DNA from: Deltaproteobacteria bacterium HGW-Deltaproteobacteria-12
Lineage (GTDB): Bacteria; Desulfobacterota; Syntrophia; Syntrophales; Smithellaceae
Reading direction: 5' to 3'
NCBI GenBank assembly: GCA_002840565.1
Contig: PHBK01000013.1
Coordinates: 1 to 46,333, forward strand
DNA length: 46,333 bases
Shown: one piece after another, positions 25,308-32,139 of the stretch
Numbering within the stretch: the stretch's first letter is position 1
Layout of the letters: every line of letters starts with the position of its first letter
The notes under the pieces: model-generated
Told to the model about the DNA's origin: nothing
What the model saw: the letters and a program-made list of their open reading frames with translations, nothing else
The model's database searches: none
Made by a program: the position numbers and the translations under genes

Positions 25308-26072
25308 GTGGATACATCATACTTGTCATTAGCAGGGAAAGTAGCGGTTGTTACCGGTGGGAGCCGGGGTATTGGTGAGGCGATAGCATTGGTTTTTGCT
25401 GATGCGGGGGCCGATGTGGCAATTTGCAGCCGTAAGCTGGAAGATCTGGAAAAGGTTGCTGTGAAAATCAGGGCCATGGGACGTAAAGCCCTTGCCGTTT
25501 CCATGCACAATCGGGAAGTGGAGAGTGTCAAAAACGCAGTTGCTGCTATTATGAAGGAATTCGGGCGGATCGATATTCTTGTGAACAATGCGGCCACCAA
25601 TCCCGGTATGGGATTTCTCGTTGATATGGAAGAAAAAATGTACGATCAGATCATGATCACCAACCTCAAGGGTTATACGGTCATGAGCCAGCTGGTCGGT
25701 AAGATTATGCGCGAGCAGAAGAGCGGTAATATTGTCAACGTATCTTCTGTCGGCGGTGTGAGTCCGGATAACGGGCTGGGTTTGTATTGCATCAGCAAGG
25801 CCGGCATCGGCATGCTGACGCGGGCTATGGCCAAAGAAATGGGTCAATTTAATATTCGTGTGAACTGCATAGCACCGGGCGTTACCCGGACGAAGTTCAG
25901 CCAGGCTCTCTGGAGCAACGAAGAGCTGATGAAGAAAGAAATGTCTCATATGCCGATTCAGCGTGTTGCGGAGCCGGTAGAAATGGGTCGTATTGCTTTA
26001 TTCCTTGCTTCGGATGCATCGGCTTACATGACGGGACAGATTCTGGTTGCTGACGGCGGCGGATCCATCTAG
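25308..26072 (+). CDS. Short-chain dehydrogenase/reductase (SDR)
   Basis: NAD(P)-dependent oxidoreductase of 254 residues acting on a hydroxyl or keto group. All classical SDR motifs are intact: TGGSRGIG at 16-23, NNAA at 93-96, the catalytic serine in VNVSSVGG (146-147), Y160 and K164 in YCISK, and the terminal QILVADGGGSI. It starts at GTG 25308 with AAAAGGAG 8 nt upstream; no closer ATG fits the fold. It is the first gene behind the second sigma-54 promoter and is separated by about 195 nt from the next gene. A 3-hydroxyacyl-CoA dehydrogenase or ketoreductase role is plausible from context but unproven. Confidence 0.9.
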   Translation: MDTSYLSLAGKVAVVTGGSRGIGEAIALVFADAGADVAICSRKLEDLEKVAVKIRAMGRKALAVSMHNREVESVKNAVAAIMKEFGRIDILVNNAATNPGMGFLVDMEEKMYDQIMITNLKGYTVMSQLVGKIMREQKSGNIVNVSSVGGVSPDNGLGLYCISKAGIGMLTRAMAKEMGQFNIRVNCIAPGVTRTKFSQALWSNEELMKKEMSHMPIQRVAEPVEMGRIALFLASDASAYMTGQILVADGGGSI

Positions 26073-26192
26073 TTCTGTTGGGGGAGGAACGGTTTCCCGG
26101 CTGATCATTGCGCGCCTGCCTAACCTACGGCAGCGTGTTTTAAAAAGATGAAATGAGCCGGCCTCGCGGGAGTCACCGGCGATGCCGGTATG

Positions 26193-26214
26193 CGGTTTTC
26201 GTTTAGGAAAACCG
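26193..26214 (+). repeat. Hairpin upstream of the HpaB/AbfD-family gene
   Basis: CGGTTTTC (26193-26200) pairs with GAAAACCG (26207-26214) around a 6-nt loop. A second small palindrome, ACCGGC-GAT-GCCGGT, lies at 26175-26189. There is no T-tract; together they could form a leader structure or a partial terminator between the SDR and the following gene. Confidence 0.4.
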
Positions 26215-26267
26215 GAACATCAAAACAACCTTAATGAAGGGTTAAAAAATCAGGAGGTAAAATTACC

Positions 26268-27710
26268 ATGGGTTTAATGACAGCAGATCAATATAGAGAA
26301 AGTTTAAATGACGGCAGGGTTGTCTATTATAAAGGAAAGAAAATAGATAATGTTTGCGACCATCCCCACCTCAGGGCTTGCGTCGATACGGTAGCGGTTG
26401 ATTATGAAATGGCCCACGATCCGAAGTACAAGGATCTGGCGCTGGTGTACGATGAAGAACTCAAGGAGAATATCAGCAGATACAACCATATTCCCAAGAA
26501 CGGCCAGGATCTGTTGAAGCATTTGGAGCTGATCATCAAGGCCACAGAACTGGGCGAAGGATATATTCCTCTGGCCCATGATATCGGCGCGGATGCCATG
26601 AACGCCATTGCCATTACAGCGAGAACCATGGGTGATGCCGGCAAAGAGTATGCTACGCGTATAGAAAATTACCGGAAATACCTCAAAAAGACGGACAAGT
26701 GCGTTGTCGCGGGTGTGACCGATGCCAAAGGAGACCGGCATCTGAAGCCTTCCGACCCGGGGCAGGCGAATCCCGACTTTCAGGTTCGCCTGGTCAGCAA
26801 AGATGATAAGGGTATCATCGTTCGCGGCGCCAAGGTGCATATTACCGGAGCCGCCTACTGTAACGAATTTTTTGTTATTCCCTGCAAGGCGATGAGCAGC
26901 CCCGAAGAAGCTCCTTATGCCGTTGCCTTTGCCATTCCGGCCAATACCAAGGGCGTCCGGCAGATTGTTCGTCCCTTCCACGGCCTGATCAGTGAAGACG
27001 AATTCCCCCTGGACAACATGGAACGGAAGATGCACACGGACTCTCTCATTATTTTTGACGACGTCTTTGTTCCCTGGGAAAGAGTATTCCTTTGCGGCGA
27101 GTGGAAGTTTGCCGCGACCATGGTTTACAATTTTGCCCTCATGCATCGCCGCACCGGATGCGCTTACCGCATACCCATGAGCGAACAGTTGCTGGGGATT
27201 GCTCAGGCCATTGCCGAATACAACGGCGTTGCCGATGCCCCCCACGTCAAGGAAAAAATCACCGAGATCGTGATTTATCTGGAAACGCTGACTGCACTGT
27301 CGCGGTCGGCCTGTCTGGATTTCGTCGATCATGCGGGTATTCCAGTTCCCAATCCCATTACGACAAATATCGCCAAATACCATTTTGCCCACAACTATCA
27401 CAAGATAGTAGAGATCATTCAGGATCTTGCCGGCGGCCTCCTGGTTACCGCGCCGACTTACCGGGACTGGTGCAACCCCGAAACGCACGAGGACATCAAA
27501 AAATACCTCCAGGGCAGTGCTAAAATTCCGACGGAGCAGAGATTGCGCATGTTTGATCTGATTCGCCGCCTGACCGCAGGCGACCTGGAAACAATTTGTC
27601 TCCATGGTGAAGGTTCTCCCTTTGCGGAAAGAATGACCATTCTGATGGAGGCGAAGAAGACCGTTGCCCGCTGCAAGAAGCTTGCTGAGGAAATGGCTGG
27701 TATTAAATAA
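26268..27710 (+). CDS. HpaB/4-hydroxybutyryl-CoA dehydratase (AbfD) family flavoprotein lacking canonical Fe-S cysteines
   Basis: A 480-residue member of the family that includes 4-hydroxybutyryl-CoA dehydratase/vinylacetyl-CoA isomerase and 4-hydroxyphenylacetate 3-hydroxylase. The AbfD-like backbone is clear: MTADQYRESL at the start, TDAKGDRHLKPS, GIIVRGAKVHITGA, FDDVFVPWERVFLCGE, and HGEGSPFAERM near the end. By alignment from memory, the clostridial AbfD cluster ligands C99 and C103 are replaced by P101 and D105 in YIPLAHDIGADAMNA. H293 of ALMHRR matches the histidine ligand, and C298 lies two residues short of the expected last cysteine. The [4Fe-4S] cluster is therefore probably absent and the chemistry different, perhaps isomerisation or FAD-only dehydration. 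An oxygenase role would be odd in an anaerobe. AGGAGG precedes the ATG. Confidence 0.82.
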   Translation: MGLMTADQYRESLNDGRVVYYKGKKIDNVCDHPHLRACVDTVAVDYEMAHDPKYKDLALVYDEELKENISRYNHIPKNGQDLLKHLELIIKATELGEGYIPLAHDIGADAMNAIAITARTMGDAGKEYATRIENYRKYLKKTDKCVVAGVTDAKGDRHLKPSDPGQANPDFQVRLVSKDDKGIIVRGAKVHITGAAYCNEFFVIPCKAMSSPEEAPYAVAFAIPANTKGVRQIVRPFHGLISEDEFPLDNMERKMHTDSLIIFDDVFVPWERVFLCGEWKFAATMVYNFALMHRRTGCAYRIPMSEQLLGIAQAIAEYNGVADAPHVKEKITEIVIYLETLTALSRSACLDFVDHAGIPVPNPITTNIAKYHFAHNYHKIVEIIQDLAGGLLVTAPTYRDWCNPETHEDIKKYLQGSAKIPTEQRLRMFDLIRRLTAGDLETICLHGEGSPFAERMTILMEAKKTVARCKKLAEEMAGIK

Positions 27711-27730
27711 TTAAATAAACATTAGCCGAA

Positions 27731-27762
27731 GGATGCGGCGACCGCTGATGGTGGTCGCATCC
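27731..27762 (+). terminator. Hairpin after the HpaB/AbfD-family gene
   Basis: GGATGCGGCGACC (27731-27743) and GGTCGCATCC (27753-27762) form a stem with a small bulge and a 9-nt loop, about 20 nt after the stop codon. There is no strong T-tract, so it may be a weak terminator or processing site. Confidence 0.45.
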
Positions 27763-27876
27763 GGAAGGCATTGTGTTCCGGGCGGGTTTGATTTGGAGAA
27801 GCATTAGAAACAAGGCTGGCCCGTGTCTAAAAATCTTCCCGCCGCTTTTGAAAAGTGACGGCAATAAAGGACAAAT

Positions 27877-28785
27877 ATGGTGTCCCGAATTTCAACAGAA
27901 TTCACAGCTATGATGGGAATTCGTTATCCGATTATCGGGGCGCCAATGTTTTTAGTATCATATGAAGAACTGGTGGTCGCCGTCTGCAATGCCGGAGGAT
28001 TGGGGATGCTTCCCCTGCCTAATTACCGCACGACGGAACAGCTGCGGCAGGCCATGGAGATCATCCGTTCCCAAACGGAGGCGCCGGTGGGTGTCAATAT
28101 TCATCTCTCCGGGAAGTTTCCCTGGCAGGAACAGCTCTCCGTCTGTCTCGACTACGGTGTTAAATTTTTCATTACATCACTGGGAGATCCCCGTCTGATT
28201 CTGGATGCCGTGCATGCCCGCGGAGGATTGGTTTTTGCTGATGTAGTTTCCCTGGCTCAGGCTTTTAAAGCCCGCGAGGGCGGCTTGGATGGTTTGGTTG
28301 CTGTAGGGGCAGGGGCCGGAGGGCATGGCGGACGGGTGTCCACAATGATACTCGTGCCCTATCTTAGCGAAAAGGTCGGACTACCAGTTATTGCGGCCGG
28401 TGGAATCAGTACCGGCGCGCAAATGGCCGCAGCTATTGCCTGCGGCGCCTGTGCGGTGATCGTGGGGACGCGGTTTGTCGCCACAACAGAATCCCGGGCG
28501 TCTGGAGCATACAAACAGGCGCTTATCGATGCTGATCCCGATGGGATCATCTGTACGGACCGGGTAACGGGAAATCCGGCGAACTGGATCGCGGCAAGTA
28601 TCGCGGATATGGCTGAGAGGCCGCCGCTGACGTCGAAAAAATGGCGCGATTTCTGGAGCGCCGGACAGAGCGTGGCCCAGATACAAGACATTAAACCGGC
28701 GGCACAGATTGTCGCCGAAATGGTAGCTGAATATTGCGCAACGTGCCGGCGTCTGCCGGGTACGTTGGTATCAGACGAATTGTGA
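27877..28785 (+). CDS. Nitronate monooxygenase/FabK-like FMN protein
   Basis: FMN-dependent TIM-barrel protein of 302 residues in the 2-nitropropane dioxygenase/nitronate monooxygenase family, which also contains FabK-type enoyl reductases. Seen are YPIIGAPMFLVS at the N-terminus, the GAGAGGHGG loop that carries the catalytic histidine in this family, and the phosphate-binding VIAAGGIS and VIVGTRFVAT. Such genes commonly sit in anaerobic acyl-CoA degradation clusters, where a 2-enoyl reductase or isomerase role is more credible than nitronate oxidation; that is inference. The ATG has only a weak site (AAAGGACAAAT). It precedes the thiolase-like gene by 19 nt. Confidence 0.8.
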   Translation: MVSRISTEFTAMMGIRYPIIGAPMFLVSYEELVVAVCNAGGLGMLPLPNYRTTEQLRQAMEIIRSQTEAPVGVNIHLSGKFPWQEQLSVCLDYGVKFFITSLGDPRLILDAVHARGGLVFADVVSLAQAFKAREGGLDGLVAVGAGAGGHGGRVSTMILVPYLSEKVGLPVIAAGGISTGAQMAAAIACGACAVIVGTRFVATTESRASGAYKQALIDADPDGIICTDRVTGNPANWIAASIADMAERPPLTSKKWRDFWSAGQSVAQIQDIKPAAQIVAEMVAEYCATCRRLPGTLVSDEL

Positions 28786-28804
28786 TCATGTAAGGAGGTC
28801 AACC

Positions 28805-29989
28805 ATGAGTAAATTGAAAGGTAAGGTGGCGTTCATTGGCATCGGTGAGGTGCCGACGGGACGCTTCCCGGAGACGGCGGCGATCTATCATGCGATAGAA
28901 TCGGCCAAGCTGGCGATACGGGATGCGGGGATAAACAAGGATGAGATTGATTATGTATTGCCGACGGCGGCGCTGTTCAGTCCCGCATTCAATACAGAGC
29001 TGGTAACTTGCCGCATTGTGGAAGAGCTGGGGCTGAAGAATGTGAAGAAGAATTGTCAGATTTTTGCCGGCGGATCGAGCAGTACCTGCGCGACTGAGAT
29101 TGCGGCCAGCCTGATTAACAGCGGTGCGGCCTCGACGATTTTATTTGTCCACGCCGATAGATTGGGGACGGGGGTTAGTCTTCAAGGCGGCATAGATCTT
29201 TTTGCCCAGGCGGGAATATCAGCGGAGTGGGAAGTGCCTTTCGGTCAGCACTATTCGTCGATAGCGGCGATGTCCACGATGCGTTACAAGTACGAGACGG
29301 GATGCACCGATGAGCAGATGGCGGCTATATGCGTGTCCAACCGGAAATGGGCCGAGCTGAATCCGAATGCGTTTTTCCGCAAACCTTTAACAATGGAAGA
29401 GGTGATGGCCTCAAAGATGCTGTCGACACCGCTGCGGGCGAAGATGTCCAACATGCTCTTCGACGGCGGCTGTGCCTTCATTATCACGTCGGCGGAGCGG
29501 GCCCGGGCTATTGCTCCGAAACCGGTGTATCTGCTGGGCGAGGGAGGCGTGGTGACGCACTTTGTGTTTTCCCAGGAACCTGATGTGGCGCGCTTCGGCT
29601 GGGCGCGGGCGGGAAAGGCTGCATTCGAGATGGCGGGGCTTACTCCTAAGGACATGGATATTGCGGAGATTTATGATTCCTATCCCATCTATCAGCTGAT
29701 CGGTTTTGAAGAGCTGGGCTTTGCCGAGCGCGGCGAGGGCGGCGAGATGTTCCTCAAGGGTGATACGTGGCCCGGAGGAAAGATGCCTACGACCACCAAC
29801 GGCGGGATGTTGTCGCAGGGTCATACGGGAGCAGGCGGCGCCTGCGCCCTGATGGTGGAGACGGTGCGTCAGCTGATGGGTAAAGCCGGAGAGCGTCAGG
29901 TGAAGGATGCGAAATTTGCCGTGGAAACGGCTGTTGGAGGGACCTACATGGATGCCCAGGTGACAATTCTGGGAACAGAGATTCCGTAG
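28805..29989 (+). CDS. Thiolase-fold protein without nucleophilic cysteine (SCPx/Ltp2-like, possible acyl-CoA aldolase)
   Basis: A 394-residue thiolase-superfamily protein of the SCPx/lipid-transfer type. Spacing from the conserved helix glycine places the nucleophile position at G90 in FAGGSSSTC, so the reactive cysteine is missing. The NEAF/HDCFT region reads EIYDSYPIYQL and the second cysteine loop reads TAVGGTYMD, while GGMLSQGHTGAGG keeps its histidine. It is followed at 19 nt by a DUF35 protein and then a MaoC hydratase. This gene trio matches the Ltp2-ChsH2-ChsH1 arrangement of actinobacterial steroid side-chain degradation, where the thiolase-fold subunit is a retro-aldolase needing its DUF35 partner. 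By analogy I infer aldol cleavage of a 3-hydroxyacyl-CoA; a non-catalytic or condensing role remains possible. TAAGGAGGT precedes the start. Confidence 0.82.
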   Translation: MSKLKGKVAFIGIGEVPTGRFPETAAIYHAIESAKLAIRDAGINKDEIDYVLPTAALFSPAFNTELVTCRIVEELGLKNVKKNCQIFAGGSSSTCATEIAASLINSGAASTILFVHADRLGTGVSLQGGIDLFAQAGISAEWEVPFGQHYSSIAAMSTMRYKYETGCTDEQMAAICVSNRKWAELNPNAFFRKPLTMEEVMASKMLSTPLRAKMSNMLFDGGCAFIITSAERARAIAPKPVYLLGEGGVVTHFVFSQEPDVARFGWARAGKAAFEMAGLTPKDMDIAEIYDSYPIYQLIGFEELGFAERGEGGEMFLKGDTWPGGKMPTTTNGGMLSQGHTGAGGACALMVETVRQLMGKAGERQVKDAKFAVETAVGGTYMDAQVTILGTEIP

Positions 29990-30008
29990 GATGAAAGGAG
30001 ATACGAAG

Positions 30009-30428
30009 ATGGATACAACCGTAAAACCAAAACCGGTTCCCGTAGTCAATCCCTGGGCGAAGCCCTTTTGGGATGCTGCCCGGGAAGAAAAGCTGGTTAT
30101 TCAGCATTGTAAGGACTGTGGAGCGAATATTTTTTATCCGCGGATTGCCTGTCCGAAGTGTTTCTCGGATAATGTAGAGTGGATTCAGGCGTCGGGGAAA
30201 GCGACCGTTTATACCTACACAGTCGTGGAGAGCAATTCCCCGTCGGCATTTGCTGCCGATATTCCGTATGTGGTGGCGGTGGTGAAACTGGCGGAAGGGG
30301 TTCAGATGCTGAGCAATATAGTGGGTTGCAAGCCGGAGGATGTGCGTTGCGACATGCCTGTGGAGGTAGTGTTCGAGACGCTCAATGAGGAGTTTAAGCT
30401 TCCCAAGTTTCGTCCCGTCAGCAAGTAA
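30009..30428 (+). CDS. DUF35 zinc-ribbon/OB-fold acyl-CoA-associated protein (ChsH2-like partner)
   Basis: Protein of 139 residues with an N-terminal helix (NPWAKPFWDAAREEKLVIQ), a rubredoxin-like zinc ribbon with C34-x2-C37 and C48-x2-C51, and an OB-fold (GKATVYTYTVVESNSP to VEVVFETLNEEFKLPKFRPV). This is the standard layout of the family that docks onto cysteine-less thiolases and forms part of their acyl-CoA site. ATG 30009 is preferred to ATG 29991 because AAAGGAG (29994-30000) lies 8 nt upstream of it. It sits between the thiolase-like and MaoC genes, supporting a three-protein complex. Confidence 0.88.
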   Translation: MDTTVKPKPVPVVNPWAKPFWDAAREEKLVIQHCKDCGANIFYPRIACPKCFSDNVEWIQASGKATVYTYTVVESNSPSAFAADIPYVVAVVKLAEGVQMLSNIVGCKPEDVRCDMPVEVVFETLNEEFKLPKFRPVSK

Positions 30429-30456
30429 GAGACGGTTAGTCTAAGGAGGGTCAACG

Positions 30457-30912
30457 ATGACGCAGAAATATTACGAAGATTTTGATATCGGGTTTAACTT
30501 CAAGACACTGTCCATTACGGTTACGGAAACGCATGTCGTGAACTGGGCCGGTCTGACAATGGATTTTTACCCTTTGCATATGGACAGCGAATATTGTGCA
30601 AAGACAGTATTCAAGGAGCGGATTGCCCACGGTCCTTTAATTTTCGGCATGGCCGTTGGTATGGTTGGTCTGGCGAAGGTGGAAGGTAGTTCGATCATCG
30701 CCTGGATGGGTGTGGATAAAATGCGGATGCTGGCCCCGGTTAAGTTCGGGGACACGATTACTGTCCATGTGGAAGTGGTGGAGCGGAAGGAAACGAGTAA
30801 GCCGTCGCAGGGATTGCAGACGTGGCGCTATACGGTTAAGAACCAGCGCGACGAGGCCGTCATGGTTCTCGACATGAAGTTTCTCATGCACCGGAAGGCT
30901 GCCAACGCCTGA
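30457..30912 (+). CDS. MaoC-like enoyl-CoA hydratase (ChsH1-like)
   Basis: Single hot-dog-fold hydratase of 151 residues that would add water to a 2-enoyl-CoA. It begins YYEDFDIGFNFKTLSITVTE and carries the R-hydratase catalytic pattern, an aspartate and histidine in DFYPLHMDSEYC followed by FKERIAHGPLIFGMAVGM. In the steroid system the equivalent hydratase works in a complex with DUF35 and the thiolase-fold aldolase; here the gene directly follows both (28-nt gap, CTAAGGAGG site), so product transfer to the aldolase is a reasonable inference. The stereospecificity would differ from that of the crotonase-type hydratase domains at 13253 and 32140. Confidence 0.88.
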   Translation: MTQKYYEDFDIGFNFKTLSITVTETHVVNWAGLTMDFYPLHMDSEYCAKTVFKERIAHGPLIFGMAVGMVGLAKVEGSSIIAWMGVDKMRMLAPVKFGDTITVHVEVVERKETSKPSQGLQTWRYTVKNQRDEAVMVLDMKFLMHRKAANA

Positions 30913-30916
30913 TCGA

Positions 30917-30945
30917 TTCGGCCTGACCTTTTGGGCAAGGCCGAA
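30917..30945 (+). repeat. Intercistronic hairpin between MaoC and acyl-CoA dehydrogenase genes
   Basis: TTCGGCCT (30917-30924) pairs perfectly with AGGCCGAA (30938-30945). It lacks a T-tract and is followed by the GGAGGAG site of the next gene. Confidence 0.45.
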
Positions 30946-30971
30946 CTGAAATCTTCGGGAGGAGATCTAAA

Positions 30972-32120
30972 GTGGATTTTAATTTTACAGAGAAACAAAA
31001 TGCGTTGCGGGACAAGGTGCGGGAATATGCGGACACCAATATATCCCGTGCCGTAGTCCGCGAAATTGAAGAAAAGGATGAATTTCCCCACGATCTGGTG
31101 AAGAAATTTTGTGATCTGGGTCTGGCCAAAGTCAATATACCGGAGGCTTACGGCGGTCTGGGAGGCGACATTGTTGATCTGATGATCGTTTTTGAGGAGG
31201 TTGCCAAAAAACTTCCGGTGTTGTGCTGGAACCTGGGCAACATCCTCTTGTATGGCAATGAAATTATCGGTGTGAACGGTAATCAGGAACAAAAGGATGA
31301 ATTCCTGCCGAAACTGGCCCGGGGAGAAATCATGTTCAGTTTTGCCATTACGGAACCGAACGCCGGGTCCGATGCCGCCAGTATTAAAACGAGGGCGTTT
31401 TTCGATAAAGGGCACTACGTCATCAACGGCGGTAAGATGTTCATCACCGGTGCGGGAGTTTCTACTTATGCGGTGACGTTCGCCCGGACAGCCGAATCAA
31501 AATACAATGGCATCACGTCATTCATAGTCGATAAGACCCTGGAAGGATATAGCGCCAAGCCTATCAAAAAGTTAGGCTTTCATGGCTCCAATACCTGTGA
31601 GATTGTCTATGACAATGTCCGGGTGCTGCCGAGATTTATTCTGGGTGGAGAAGAAAAGGGGCTGAACAACGGCTGGAAGCAGGAGATGAAGCTTTTGAAT
31701 CAGGAGCGCCTTGTCCTGTCTTCCATGACACTGGGAATGGCCCAGGCCTCTTTTGAAGAGGCTCTGGAGTTTGCCCGGGCGAAGATGAAGCGGACGGCTC
31801 CGTCAACGGATGTGCAGTCCATTCAGCACGACATAGCCGAGATGGCGTCCGAACTGGAGGCAATGAAGGTATTGGCCTACAGTACCGCCTGGAAAGAGTC
31901 TCAGGGTATGGACCCGGTTCGGGAAACTTCGATGACCAAGTACTTCTGCGCTGAAACGGCCAAGCACATTATCATGAAGGGCATGAACGTCCTGGGCGAG
32001 AGCGGTGCTTCGATGGATTACGATATGCAAAGAAACCTGAGGGAAATTCTCATTTTTTCCATCGGCGGAGGTACGTCGCAGATCCAGAAGAACATCATCT
32101 GCAAAACACTGGGACTTTGA
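30972..32120 (+). CDS. Acyl-CoA dehydrogenase (isovaleryl-type catalytic glutamate)
   Basis: FAD enzyme of 382 residues forming a 2-enoyl-CoA and feeding electrons to electron-transfer flavoprotein. The FAD/substrate motif FSFAITEPNAGSDAASIKT is normal. The usual C-terminal YEGT glutamate is replaced (SIGGGTSQIQ). A glutamate is present in helix G (NQERLVLSS), the place used by isovaleryl-CoA and long-chain dehydrogenases, so activity is probably retained with a different substrate preference. It starts at GTG 30972, with GGGAGGAG 7 nt upstream; this start gives the family-typical MDFNFTEKQNALRD. It lies between the aldolase-like trio and a hydratase/dehydrogenase fusion. Confidence 0.9.
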   Translation: MDFNFTEKQNALRDKVREYADTNISRAVVREIEEKDEFPHDLVKKFCDLGLAKVNIPEAYGGLGGDIVDLMIVFEEVAKKLPVLCWNLGNILLYGNEIIGVNGNQEQKDEFLPKLARGEIMFSFAITEPNAGSDAASIKTRAFFDKGHYVINGGKMFITGAGVSTYAVTFARTAESKYNGITSFIVDKTLEGYSAKPIKKLGFHGSNTCEIVYDNVRVLPRFILGGEEKGLNNGWKQEMKLLNQERLVLSSMTLGMAQASFEEALEFARAKMKRTAPSTDVQSIQHDIAEMASELEAMKVLAYSTAWKESQGMDPVRETSMTKYFCAETAKHIIMKGMNVLGESGASMDYDMQRNLREILIFSIGGGTSQIQKNIICKTLGL

Positions 32121-32139
32121 GAAAGGGAGGGGATTAAAA

